Notes under the pieces: generated by a model
Database searches by the model: none
Seen by the model: the letters and a program-made list of their open reading frames with translations, nothing else
What the model was told of the DNA's origin: nothing
Made by a program: the position numbers and the translations under genes
NCBI GenBank assembly: GCA_965243755.1
Contig: CBDEVW010000006.1
Location: 868,001 to 932,000, forward strand
Origin: JANSWY01 sp965243755
GTDB lineage: Bacteria; Bacteroidota; Bacteroidia; Cytophagales; Cyclobacteriaceae
Length of the DNA stretch: 64,000 nt
Reading direction: 5' to 3'
Shown here: positions 28,717-38,354 of the stretch, one piece after another
Position numbering within the stretch: the first letter of the stretch is position 1
Layout: the number at the start of each line of letters is the position of its first letter

Positions 28717-30260
28717 TCCTGCTTTATTGGTATGGTCACATAAAATGTGGTGCCTGATCCATTGCTTTCAAATTTCAGCTCGCCCCGGTGGTCATCAATG
28801 ATTCCTTTCGATATGGCAAGTCCCAGGCCTGTGCCTTCTCCAACATCTTTCGTAGTAAAGAACGGATCAAATATTTTACCTGCACTTTCCTCAGAAATGC
28901 CCTGACCATTGTCTTTTATGGCTATGGTTACATGATCATTCTTTTTGTCATAGCTGGTGTTGATCTCAATTTCCCCTTTATTTTCTATTGCCTGAATGGC
29001 ATTGTCGAGAAGGTTCATGAAGACCTGACTGATCTTACCCGAAATACATTGAACTTCCGGTATGTTTTCATAATTCTTTTTGATTTCAATGCGATTCTTA
29101 TACTTATTTGAGAGCAGTACCAGTGTAGCATCAATATTTTCGTTGATGTCTGTGTTCTTGTACTCACCCTGGTCCAATCTTGAATACACCCTCAGGCCGT
29201 TCACAATCTCTGCAGTTCGGTTCACACCATTTTGTATGGACCCCATCAGGTTATCAATTTCTTTCATGAGGTAATCAAACTCGATTTCATCTTTCTTTTG
29301 TTTGATCTGGTCCAGGAGGTTTGGTATGATCTCCCCATCATCAGTGATTTTACCCTCCTTATAGGCTTCTTCTATGGACTCAAAGGCAGACTGCTCTATT
29401 TTCCTCAGGTCCCGAATGTCTGCTATGTCCTGAATCAATGCGTCAATGCCGGATTTAATGAAGTTGACAGGGTTGTTTATTTCATGTGCTATGCCGGCAG
29501 TCAGTTGACCGATAAACGCCATTTTCTCATTGTGTACCAATTGCGCCTGAGCATTTTTGAGTTGTTCTTTCGACTTCTTCTCTTTCTCCAGTGCTTTTTC
29601 CAAAATGGCCTGTGCTCTTGCGGAATAATCAGCTTTTTCTCTCAGTTCCTTTTGGGTATGCAGTAATTCTTTATTGGAATCTTTGAGCATTTTGTTAGTG
29701 GTGGATACTTCGTTTTCGGTGGCCAGGGTAAGGATCAACACAAATATGAAGAGGAACACATAGTTGATGTAATCATACATTTGTTCATACTCGTCGATCA
29801 CATTATGCTCCAGGGTAATGCCGAATTGAGGAAGAAACCAAAACCCAATGATGGTAATGATACAGACAATGCCAAAGAATGTTCCTTCTGGTTTGGAGCC
29901 ATATAAAAAACCAATCATTGGAACAACAACGAGTTGGGGCAGAACAGCAGAATTCATTCCTCCCGTATCAATGATTGGAAACAAATAGGCGAGGTACATG
30001 ACGCCCAAAAAAAACCGTAAGACTGTCCGGGTGTTTTTAATCTTTTTTGAAAAAGCCAGGAAAACAAGGAAGACAACTTCAATTGCAATTAATGAATAAA
30101 AGGTGAGGTATATTTCAAGCACCCAGGCGAGGGAAATAAAGAACATTGCTGCGGTGAAACAAATCAGAATGAACTTGATGAGCGTTCGGGATTTCACCAT
30201 TTCATTAGGATCATTCCTAATGGTTGTTGAGATAAAAAGATTAGGTAAGTTCTTGAGCAC
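28713..30260 (-). CDS. Membrane sensor histidine kinase
   Basis: A 515-residue protein with about six transmembrane helices (residues 30-175), a coiled coil (185-245), HisKA LTAGIAHEINNPVNFIKSG (His near 257) and a HATPase with LLDNAIQAI, DNGQGI and GTGLGLAI. It has the same layout as the kinase at 26522. It leads an operon with two receiver genes and is the likely phosphodonor to both. Confidence 0.9.
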   Translation of the reverse strand: MLKNLPNLFISTTIRNDPNEMVKSRTLIKFILICFTAAMFFISLAWVLEIYLTFYSLIAIEVVFLVFLAFSKKIKNTRTVLRFFLGVMYLAYLFPIIDTGGMNSAVLPQLVVVPMIGFLYGSKPEGTFFGIVCIITIIGFWFLPQFGITLEHNVIDEYEQMYDYINYVFLFIFVLILTLATENEVSTTNKMLKDSNKELLHTQKELREKADYSARAQAILEKALEKEKKSKEQLKNAQAQLVHNEKMAFIGQLTAGIAHEINNPVNFIKSGIDALIQDIADIRDLRKIEQSAFESIEEAYKEGKITDDGEIIPNLLDQIKQKKDEIEFDYLMKEIDNLMGSIQNGVNRTAEIVNGLRVYSRLDQGEYKNTDINENIDATLVLLSNKYKNRIEIKKNYENIPEVQCISGKISQVFMNLLDNAIQAIENKGEIEINTSYDKKNDHVTIAIKDNGQGISEESAGKIFDPFFTTKDVGEGTGLGLAISKGIIDDHRGELKFESNGSGTTFYVTIPIKQE

Positions 30261-30391
30261 TATCCGTTAATATTAATTCTATATTGAATATAACCACAAA
30301 TCAAGAGAAATGACTCTTAACATTACGGTAATTGACCATTAAAATTCAGGAGATTTATGGAACTGTCCATGTTTTTGTTGAAGAATTTCGT

Positions 30392-31145
30392 GAGTTGGAA
30401 GCACGGAGTTGGGAGTTGGAAGTGTTCGTGGGTGCTGGAAATTGTAGGGCTGCTTGTGTATAGACGGAAGACCGGAGACCGAAGACCGGAGCTTTTGTGG
30501 GAGGGAAGCACGAAGTTGGGAGTTGGGAGTGTTCGTGGGTGCATTGAATTACATGGCTGCCTCTAAATAGACCGAAGACGGAAGACCGGAGACCGGAGTT
30601 TTTGTGAGTTGGAAGCACGAAGTTGGGAGTTGGAAGTGTTCGGGAATGCATGGAATTACATGGCTGCATCTAAATAGACCGAAGACGGAAGACCGGAGAC
30701 CGGAGTTTTTGTGAGTTGGAAGCACGAAGTTGGGAGTTTTCCGTGCTGTAAGGTCTTTCGACCTGACAGTACTTGCAGTCATAAGTTGGAAGCACGAAGT
30801 TGGAAGTTGGGAGTTTTGTGACTGCAGGGGATTACAGAACTGCAATTGATAGACCGAAGACGGAAGTTTTGCTGATATACGTAATAATAGAAGTACTATC
30901 CTGTCACATCCTGCCCATCCCTTAATCCTGTCTTGTGAGTTGGAAGCACGGAGTTGGGAGTTGGAAGTGTTCGTGGGTGCTGGAAATTGTAGGGCTGCTT
31001 GTGTTTAGACGGAAGACCGGAGACCGAAGTTTTAGAGAGTTGCAAGCACGGAGTTGGGAGTTGGGAGTATTCGAGACTGCATGGAATTACATGGCTGCCT
31101 CTAAATAGACCGAAGAAGGGAGACCAGAGACCGAAGATTTTGCGA
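30392..31145 (+). repeat. Purine-rich imperfect tandem repeat, about 105-bp unit
   Basis: At least six imperfect units start near 30392, 30501, 30606, 30713, 30937 and 31037. Each opens with GAGTTGGAAGCACG(A/G)AGTTGG, passes through GGAATTACATGGCTGC and ends in AGACCGAAGACGGAAGACC and a short T-run. The fifth unit is nearly identical to the first, pointing to higher-order duplication. Units 4-5 and the end of the array are interrupted by segments containing ATCCTGTCA and CCTGCYCA motifs. Open frames across it are artefacts of the repeat. Confidence 0.85.
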
Positions 31146-31242
31146 GTGCACATAATTATAGAGCTGCTCTTAAAAATCAATCATCCTGTCATATCCTGCT
31201 CAATCCTAAAATCCTGTAGCCATAGTCGTCAGTTAAACAACC

Positions 31243-31274
31243 AAAAAAAAAGAGTGCCTTTAAAAAAGACACCC
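31243..31274 (-). terminator. Rho-independent terminator of the amylase gene
   Basis: Read on the minus strand, GGGTGTC pairs with GGCACTC (two G-U pairs) around an A/T-rich loop and is followed by nine T residues. It lies about 40 bases after the amylase stop codon. Confidence 0.75.
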
Positions 31275-31311
31275 TTCTGGTTTAGGTTATATTAAGCGAG
31301 TAATCGATAGG

Positions 31312-34300
31312 TTACCTGATCATCAGGGGTTTTGTGAGTCGTGAATTAGTGCCAATCAAATGAACCATGTATAATCCTTCTGTAAGTGATAATGTTTCTA
31401 ATTGAACGGTATGCAACCCTGCGTTGAATACTTCCTGATACATAAGCCGGCCACTCTGATCATATAACTTCATGATGACCTCTTCTCCTAGCTCATCTGT
31501 GGTATTGACATGAAAGTAGCTTGTGGCTGGATTTGGGAATATAGAGGCATTCAGCTGCAGTTCTTCCAGCATTTCCATTTCTTGCATCAACTGTTGCCAT
31601 GATCCGTCAGATTGATCTGTTCGGGCGCTGGCGGAGGACTCTTCTGATGGCGGGGTAACCACCGTACTTGAATTACCAGTTCCATCTACGGCATGAGTGA
31701 TCATGTTCAATGGCTCGGCGGAAGTGGTCCCGATTAATGTGCCATTGGCATTGAAATAGTAATAATACTTATTATTTCTCACGCCGGTTTTCTGGATCAG
31801 GTATTGCCCGTCCTGAACAACCATTCCCTGATCTATCACAGATTGATATAAACTCTCCGGATTCCTGTCGATCACCTTAATCCGGTTCTTCGTGGGCTCA
31901 TAAATTACTGCTGAGATCCAGTAGTTTTGATAGTACTTTATTTCAGCGTTACCCATTTCAGGTGATTCCATTACTGAGTCATCATCAACCTCTTCATCAC
32001 AATTATCCACCACTTCCTTTGACACTTTTTGGACATCAAAATTTCCAAATGAATATTCCGAAACTAAAGAAGCTTCAATTTCAGGGCCCGCATAGTCTTT
32101 TACAGTTACTTTGAAAAAACAAGAACTGGTGTTGCCACTGCTATCAGTCACTTCATATTCAACCGCCCAGGAACCTTCTGGAAAAGTATGACCACTCTGG
32201 TGAGTACTGGAGACCTGTGCTATGGTGCAATTGTCGGTAATCACAGGATCATCCCAGGTGACTGTAGCTTCGCAAAAATTGTTGGCCGTCACGGTTATAT
32301 TTTCGGGACAGGTTATGGCAGGTGGTTCTACATCAGTTACTTCCACTATAAATGTACAGGAATCGGTATTGCCGGCTAGATCTGTCGCTATGATCAATAC
32401 TTCCGTACTGCCAACAGCGAATAAACTTCCCGAAGGCTGGCTGTAAGAGACAGATACGGAGCAGTTGTCAGTTGCCTGGGCTTCATAGTTAACTATTGCA
32501 CCACATGCTCCAGGGTCATTGACCACTGCAATATTGGCAGGGCAGGTGATCACTGGGGGCTCCAGGTCCTCCTCCTCGATGATGACGGAAAGCTCGGAAT
32601 GACATCCGTTAGCGTCTGTAACGACCACATCATACAAGCCAGAAGATAAACCATTTAAACTGATCAGCGATCCATTGTAAATGGTTGGGGTTCCGCCATT
32701 GACAGCTGCCTCGTAGGGAGCAAGGCCATCAGTCATCTCTATGGTTATTGATCCTTCTGCCGCTCCCGGACAGGTAAATTGTGTGTTTGCCAAAATGGCT
32801 TCACAGGTTGGGATGACCGGATGACAAATCTCCATGCCACCAACATAATAGTTCCTTTCTCCATCAAATCCGGCATTCGCATTAAAGAACCTAACCTGGG
32901 CAGGTATCTGATCGGTATTGTTGTTAAACTGTCCTTGGAAATTGTAGGTGGTGCCATTTTCCAGGGTGGTCACTGCAAGCTCATAATTTCCTGCATTACC
33001 TGCTACCAGTTGAATCCCCATTCCTTCGTCAGTAAAGCCGATGGTTGTTGCGTTGGCACCATTTCCATCATTGAGTATATAATTGGGGTTACCTCCAGAG
33101 AAATAGAATTCCATCAGGTTGTCGCCGTTCGTATTTTGCAGGCCAAATCCTACCGTACCTCCATTGTCGATCCAGCCATTGTCAATGTCAAACGCAAGTG
33201 ATGCGCCTGCTGATAACCCTTCGGTAAAAGGCCTGACAGCATTACTGACATCTCCGGAATTCGCATAAAGTCCCAGTGCTTCTCCTAAAGCATCAATATC
33301 TCCATCTCCGTTGCTATCACCATTGCCGTTGGCAGTAGATGTGTAAACAAAGTGTCCACCATTTCCCGGGTTACTGTAGCTGGTGCTTAAAGCCCATGGA
33401 CCAAAACCTTCTCCATCATTATCTCCGGATTGCCAGCCATCATCATATACCAGGTCCGACGGGCTTGATTGTCCGCAGGTTTCGTTACAGGCTTCAGGTG
33501 CGGTGATCAATCCGGGCAGGAACAATTCACAATCTGCCCCAACAATTGAAATGTTGACATCCAGAGGTGCCCCATTGGCTGCTGCAGATAAGGTAATGGT
33601 TTGGGGACTACCGGTTAGCGAAAACTGAAACTCATTGACCTGTAATGTGCCAGACATTGGAGCGTTTTCGTAAGTGATTGTAAGCTCCTGACTGAACTGG
33701 TTTGATCCTATATTGCAGGGTGTCTGAGTGCCTGTTTCAACATTGGTGATGGCACAAGATTCCACACCAAATCCACTGATTAAGGTAATCCCGTTGCAAA
33801 TGAAGGTTCCTTCTGCTGTAGTATTCAGCGCAAATGTGGCATTGTTGCCGTTTCGGTTAGGAGAGTTTGGCCTGTCTGGAGAAAAATTGAATACCGTACC
33901 GGAAGAAGCAAATGTAAGATTGCCAATTACCACTTCCTGTCCCTGACTTTGATCAAAAACAACCAGGCTCAGTGCTTCATTGTCGCCCATACCATTGGCT
34001 GAAGGCGCGCCCAGGATTTCGATGATCATGTCATGTACGCCATCCCATTGAAAACCCTGACCAATTCGTCCTATTCCTACCACATCACCCTGACTGTTAA
34101 CGGCGGCAACTTCGTCTCCTGCTTCAATGGGTGCGTTGTTTACCAGGTAGTTGCTGGCATTGGCGACATTCAATGCTACAAAGTGTGCACAGCCTCCTGG
34201 AGTTGCACCCATGTTAAAATGGCTGGCAGACTTACCGGTACCAATAGGGTAGAGGCCCGTCGGAGCATACCATGAGTAGTCCCTTGGCTGAGCTTTGATC

Positions 34301-35880
34301 AGTGCTCTCCCATCAGCAAAAGCTTCGGTGGTTTCAAAAAGGAATCCATCAGAATAGTCTTTGAGGTGTTTGTTGGCGAATGGTGTATTCACGTAAACGC
34401 CATTAGTTTTTGTTGGGTGATCATTTAGTCCCAGGATCATACCATCGGTTGCTCCGTTGGTTAAACCATTTCTGGTCATTGCAAACATATTGCCACCATG
34501 GTTGTCTCCATCAAATGAACCATCCTGTGGCCAGTAGCCATTGAGGTGTTGTATGTGGTCAGAAGTACCTTTGGCCAGTTCGTTTCTAAGGGTAATCAGC
34601 CAGTTGATGTCTTTGTCCAGGTTGAACCAGAAGTAATCTTTCCAGAAGACAATTGGTCTTCCCTCGGCAGCCATTAAGAACGGATAACCCATGTCCTCCT
34701 TATCTGAAAAAATGGGGTGATGGTCACTGAGGGTTTCATACTTCAGGCAGCTGTTTCCAAATGAGATCTGACAGCCATCGTTATCTTCTACAAATCCTTT
34801 CCTGTCGGTATCATGAGTGTCGAGCCATGTCACCACATCAAAGCCAGAAAGACCAGAACCCCAAACCAGACCACTACCACCAAGGGTGCTGTACAAGTCC
34901 GAATTTCCTGAAGGGTCATTGAGGACAGCTGCCAAAGCACCTCTCAGCGGGAAATCAAATAAGGACATATTAGCACCCTTTACTCCGCCCTGGTTGCTGG
35001 AGTTGACCACAGCGTTATGATAGCTTTCAAGTGCACCGATGTTGTAATCAAAGAATTCACCCAGTGCAAAGGGTTGGTCGCCATTTTGCACTTCAATAAT
35101 GAATTTGCCCAGGAAGTCTGGTTCTATGTGTTTGATGGCGTCCAGTCTGAGCTCGTCAAATCCCACTTCATCCATGAGGTACCGACCCCAGCTGATCAGG
35201 TCTACACCCATTTCTCCCATGTAGTTAGGGGCGCCAAAGTACCAGTTTGAAGGGTTACCCTGCGCATCAGTAGGTGGGGTGTTTGTCAGGTTGTTGAAGT
35301 AGCAAATGTCTTCAAAAAACAGGGGGTTGTGATAAGGCGCGTTTTGGTCGCCGTGGAAGTTGTTAGGATGAAAGTCCCCGGCATCACCAGGCAGTCGACC
35401 ACTTGGTGGGTTGAATTGCAGGTAGCCAGTAGCACCGCCCACTTCGTAGGGCACTTGCGCATCACCACCACCTCTATGGTTGAGCACCACATCGGCCATT
35501 ACTTTGATGCCATTGTTGTGGTAGGCCTGGATCATTGCCTGGAGTTGCGCAACGTTTCCATGTCTTGTTCGGATGGTACCTTTACTATCATATTCACCCA
35601 GGTCATAAAAATCATAGGGGCCATATCCCATATCAAATTTCCCGGCAAATCCCTTTTGTGGGGGAGGAGCCCAGATGGTAGAGAATCCTGCTGCTCCAAT
35701 CTTCGGAGCTACAGTTGCCAGGGAGTCCCACCAGACCCCTCCATCTTCTACATCTGATAAATCACCGGGGTGAGTGTTCCAGTAAAACCCCTGCAGGATG
35801 ACGTCCTGCCCGTAAGCGTTTTGGTTAGTTCCCCACAAGCATAGCAATAGCATGCCGGCAAGGTTGATGAGTTTCTTCAC
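31312..35880 (-). CDS. Secreted GH13 alpha-amylase with HYR domains and T9SS sorting tail
   Basis: The 1,522-residue protein has a signal peptide (1-24) and a GH13 TIM barrel (about 28-520): VVLNHRGGG near 133, nucleophile region LRLDAIKHI near 246, acid GEFFD near 273 and WLDTHDTD near 355. A family of beta domains follows, including two HYR modules at about 1105-1270 (VITCPANIAV, AITCPENITV), and a C-terminal type IX secretion sorting domain from about 1445 (ASIFPNPATSYFHV). It should cut alpha-1,4-glucans outside the cell, anchored or released by T9SS. It is far longer than a plain amylase. It stands alone without susCD, flanked by repeats on both sides. Confidence 0.93.
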   Translation of the reverse strand: MKKLINLAGMLLLCLWGTNQNAYGQDVILQGFYWNTHPGDLSDVEDGGVWWDSLATVAPKIGAAGFSTIWAPPPQKGFAGKFDMGYGPYDFYDLGEYDSKGTIRTRHGNVAQLQAMIQAYHNNGIKVMADVVLNHRGGGDAQVPYEVGGATGYLQFNPPSGRLPGDAGDFHPNNFHGDQNAPYHNPLFFEDICYFNNLTNTPPTDAQGNPSNWYFGAPNYMGEMGVDLISWGRYLMDEVGFDELRLDAIKHIEPDFLGKFIIEVQNGDQPFALGEFFDYNIGALESYHNAVVNSSNQGGVKGANMSLFDFPLRGALAAVLNDPSGNSDLYSTLGGSGLVWGSGLSGFDVVTWLDTHDTDRKGFVEDNDGCQISFGNSCLKYETLSDHHPIFSDKEDMGYPFLMAAEGRPIVFWKDYFWFNLDKDINWLITLRNELAKGTSDHIQHLNGYWPQDGSFDGDNHGGNMFAMTRNGLTNGATDGMILGLNDHPTKTNGVYVNTPFANKHLKDYSDGFLFETTEAFADGRALIKAQPRDYSWYAPTGLYPIGTGKSASHFNMGATPGGCAHFVALNVANASNYLVNNAPIEAGDEVAAVNSQGDVVGIGRIGQGFQWDGVHDMIIEILGAPSANGMGDNEALSLVVFDQSQGQEVVIGNLTFASSGTVFNFSPDRPNSPNRNGNNATFALNTTAEGTFICNGITLISGFGVESCAITNVETGTQTPCNIGSNQFSQELTITYENAPMSGTLQVNEFQFSLTGSPQTITLSAAANGAPLDVNISIVGADCELFLPGLITAPEACNETCGQSSPSDLVYDDGWQSGDNDGEGFGPWALSTSYSNPGNGGHFVYTSTANGNGDSNGDGDIDALGEALGLYANSGDVSNAVRPFTEGLSAGASLAFDIDNGWIDNGGTVGFGLQNTNGDNLMEFYFSGGNPNYILNDGNGANATTIGFTDEGMGIQLVAGNAGNYELAVTTLENGTTYNFQGQFNNNTDQIPAQVRFFNANAGFDGERNYYVGGMEICHPVIPTCEAILANTQFTCPGAAEGSITIEMTDGLAPYEAAVNGGTPTIYNGSLISLNGLSSGLYDVVVTDANGCHSELSVIIEEEDLEPPVITCPANIAVVNDPGACGAIVNYEAQATDNCSVSVSYSQPSGSLFAVGSTEVLIIATDLAGNTDSCTFIVEVTDVEPPAITCPENITVTANNFCEATVTWDDPVITDNCTIAQVSSTHQSGHTFPEGSWAVEYEVTDSSGNTSSCFFKVTVKDYAGPEIEASLVSEYSFGNFDVQKVSKEVVDNCDEEVDDDSVMESPEMGNAEIKYYQNYWISAVIYEPTKNRIKVIDRNPESLYQSVIDQGMVVQDGQYLIQKTGVRNNKYYYYFNANGTLIGTTSAEPLNMITHAVDGTGNSSTVVTPPSEESSASARTDQSDGSWQQLMQEMEMLEELQLNASIFPNPATSYFHVNTTDELGEEVIMKLYDQSGRLMYQEVFNAGLHTVQLETLSLTEGLYMVHLIGTNSRLTKPLMIR

Positions 35881-36234
35881 GTTAATAAAAAATTAGGTTC
35901 TTCATTTTACTACAAATAGTACTGCAATAAATGACCGGACCCTATGTGAAGCAACAAATGGTAGTATCAATTTATGAATTGGTACATATTCATGGAATTG
36001 CAAACGGTTGCGTTGATTTTGGCCGTTTTCGAATGAGATGAAGGAGTTGATATTTCGGGCCGTAATGGTGTGGCATTTGGTAGTTACATGTTTGCGTTTT
36101 TTTAAGAAAATCTTTCTGGATTATTGATCAATCGGACAATTATTGAGGTAAGGTTCATCGCCGCGTTAAACATTAACCCGGATGGCAGATGTTTAAACTG
36201 GAATACCCAAGATTCTAAATTCAAGATCCTCTGG

Positions 36235-36601
36235 TGTCCGGAAAAAATTAATTCAAGTATGATTGTTTTGGACAAATGTGATTCTTAATTGGGGAGGATG
36301 GGAAATGGCGGGCGGCTTGTGCGATGATGGCCGTGTTGCAGGATTGGGCTGGGTTTGCGCGAAAAGGGGCATTGGGGGGCCGTGTGCTAATAATTTCCCA
36401 AAGACTTTTTCCCTAGTTTTTGGTCTTTCAAAAAGTAGGAGCCCCCACGGCGGGAGTGGTGGAAGATGTGATTTGTAAAGAAAATAAAAATGAATTGAGT
36501 CATTCAGTGATAGGGACCATGCTTATTACATTTCAAGATAAACCATATCTCAAACACAAGAATAGGAGGAAAATGTAGATTGCTAGGAATTTCCCCGGAC
36601 A
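36235..36601 (+). mobile_element. 367-bp MITE-like element, copy 1
   Basis: The element starts with TGTCCGGAAAAAATTAATT and ends with GGAATTTCCCCGGACA, imperfect terminal inverted repeats. A second copy of the same length lies inverted at 55777-56143. The only open frame inside (about 70 codons, near 36263-36478) is shared with the other copy but looks like a by-product of repeat conservation. No transposase is encoded, so it would be mobilised in trans. Confidence 0.7.
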
Positions 36602-36616
36602 GCAATGATCCATTGG

Positions 36617-36910
36617 TGTCCGGAAACGATGTATAGAGCTACTGAAGTTTGTGGTATAATGGTTTGGTATCAAACTCTAGCTTTTGCTTGCTATTTCACC
36701 AAGATGCACGGAGAAGCGCAGAGTTTCACGGAGATTAATAACGCTTTGTGCAACTCTGTGGTCCTCTGTGTATCTCTGTGACACAATTCATACACGCTTA
36801 AATTTCGCTACATTCGGATTGTATTGCCTCTCTTTTTTTAAATTCGTTTCAAACATTCAAAATTGTCTGAATTCAGTTAATATCTTCCACACTAATTTTT
36901 TTACCGGACA
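36617..36910 (+). mobile_element. Second TGTCCGG-ended element with CTCTGTG repeats
   Basis: Sixteen bases after copy 1, another TGTCCGGAAA...TTTACCGGACA pair brackets 294 bp. Its interior is unrelated to copy 1 and holds the motif series ACGGAGAAGCGCAGAG, CACGGAGAT, ACTCTGTGGTCCTCTGTG and CTCTGTGACAC, which can pair with each other into a long hairpin. It has no coding capacity. It may be a different non-autonomous element using the same ends. Confidence 0.5.
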
Positions 36911-37052
36911 CCAGTGATTCAAGATCCAAGATTCAAGATAACTGGAATTCCTATTCCCTTTCCGATAAACACTATTGCAGTTAGGGTATGACAATGGTAT
37001 TTTAAGAAATATATGTTGATATTACAGTTGCTATTCACCATAAGCAGTCCTC

Positions 37053-37790
37053 ATGCACTTCAGGTTGATCAAGTCACTCAAAGGAATCGAACTACAGAAA
37101 GAAAGGCTGAAGAGTTTTAAGATTGTGGTACTGGTAGAAGTCATTCTGATTCTGTTGGCGCTGTTGCTCCCGGAGACATTGAAGATGTTTAAGGTGGAGG
37201 CCTACGTGCTGATCAGTGAACTGATTTTCCCGACAGTAGCGATGGTGTTGATCATTTTGTGGTGGGATATGCTTCGTATTTATACCAGTAGCAAAGTCTT
37301 AATCATTTCGCTATTGGTGGTGATGGTGGTTTTCTTTTTGTCCAACATTGTTTTGCTGAACCCATTTGATCCACTCCTTACCGGTTCTGCGCACGACGTG
37401 TACTCCACCTTCCTGATGTTGTTTATTCTTTTGCTGGAGGTGATTTTGATCCGTATCACAATTGTGGAGATATTTCGTAATGACCTGTCGTTAAATGAAA
37501 ATTTATGGGGAGCAGTATTCATATACCTGACCACCGGAGCAGCCTTTGCCAGTATCTATACCATTATCTTTGTGCTGGACCCGACCCAAATTGCCATTGG
37601 TATGCCCAAATCCCCCATTTCATACCAAAAGATGATGGCCTATAGTTTTACAGTACTGGGTGGACTAGATAATCCCTACGATACATTATCACACCTGGTG
37701 CTTAATATCAGTACCGTAGAAGCAATTATGGGGAACCTGTTCATTGTTTTTGTAGTGGGCAGGTTGTTTACAAGGGTGTCTCATGCTTAA
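37053..37790 (+). CDS. Ion-channel-like membrane protein
   Basis: A 245-residue protein with about six hydrophobic helices; the last two bracket a pore-loop-like segment YSFTVLGGLDNPYDTLSHL (about 198-216). The overall shape resembles voltage-gated-like or two-helix potassium channels, but the canonical TVGYGD filter is absent and replaced by TVLGGLDNPYD. It could be a divergent channel or a membrane protein that only shares the topology. Four bases separate its stop from the open frame of the cupin gene. Confidence 0.55.
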   Translation: MHFRLIKSLKGIELQKERLKSFKIVVLVEVILILLALLLPETLKMFKVEAYVLISELIFPTVAMVLIILWWDMLRIYTSSKVLIISLLVVMVVFFLSNIVLLNPFDPLLTGSAHDVYSTFLMLFILLLEVILIRITIVEIFRNDLSLNENLWGAVFIYLTTGAAFASIYTIIFVLDPTQIAIGMPKSPISYQKMMAYSFTVLGGLDNPYDTLSHLVLNISTVEAIMGNLFIVFVVGRLFTRVSHA

Positions 37791-37835
37791 ATTGTGGGAA
37801 AAACTGGTTGGTTTTATTTACTAAAAAAGTATCAA

Positions 37836-38312
37836 ATGAGAAATTCAATGGTTACCCTCTTCATTTTGGCTCCCTTTTATTTAATGGCGCAAGGTCCGGA
37901 TTATTCGGTTTCTTCTTACCTCACAGAAGGTAGATTGGCTCCCAATACGCATTATATAGGTGAAGCGTGGTTGAATGCCATCATTCACGATGATGCCGAA
38001 TTGGGCTATAACATTACCAAAGCCACCTTTAAAGCCAACTCTACGCTTGACTGGCATAAGCATAGTTCTGTCCAGGTTTTGATCATTGTAGATGGTCAGG
38101 CCTATTACCAGGAAAGGGGAAAGGACCCGGTGATACTTAAAAAAGGGGACGTGATAAAATGCCCCAAAGACACCGAGCACTGGCACTCTTCAACCAAAAC
38201 AAGCGATGTGACTTATTTAGCACTTTATGGCGGGGACCAACCTACAGTCTGGACTGAGGTCGTGACACAGGAATATTATGACCAGGTTGCCGAGGAACTG
38301 GGAAGTAGGTGA
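37836..38312 (+). CDS. Secreted cupin-domain protein
   Basis: From ATG 37836 the protein has a signal peptide (MRNSMVTLFILAPFYLMAQ), then a cupin barrel: LDWHKHSSVQVLIIVDGQAYYQERGK (first metal-binding motif with two histidines) and GDVIKCPKDTEHWHSS (second motif). Related proteins at this length are often annotated as carboxymuconolactone-decarboxylase-associated cupins. The reaction is unknown. An upstream GTG at 37794 is in frame but disrupts the leader. Confidence 0.82.
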   Translation: MRNSMVTLFILAPFYLMAQGPDYSVSSYLTEGRLAPNTHYIGEAWLNAIIHDDAELGYNITKATFKANSTLDWHKHSSVQVLIIVDGQAYYQERGKDPVILKKGDVIKCPKDTEHWHSSTKTSDVTYLALYGGDQPTVWTEVVTQEYYDQVAEELGSR

Positions 38313-38354
38313 GTGAGGAGAATTTAGAATTATTGAAAGTAGATTATATTGACC

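Noticed and set aside
30323..31180. Several open frames of 70-100 codons on both strands in the tandem repeat, proline/threonine/serine-rich
   Set aside because: They arise from the lack of stop codons in the repeat unit; they have no start signals, no conserved ends, and their frames change between units.
36263..36478. Frame of about 71 codons conserved between the two MITE-like copies (also 55891-56112)
   Set aside because: Conservation follows from the whole element being duplicated. The ends differ, there is no RBS, and the composition is that of the non-coding repeat.
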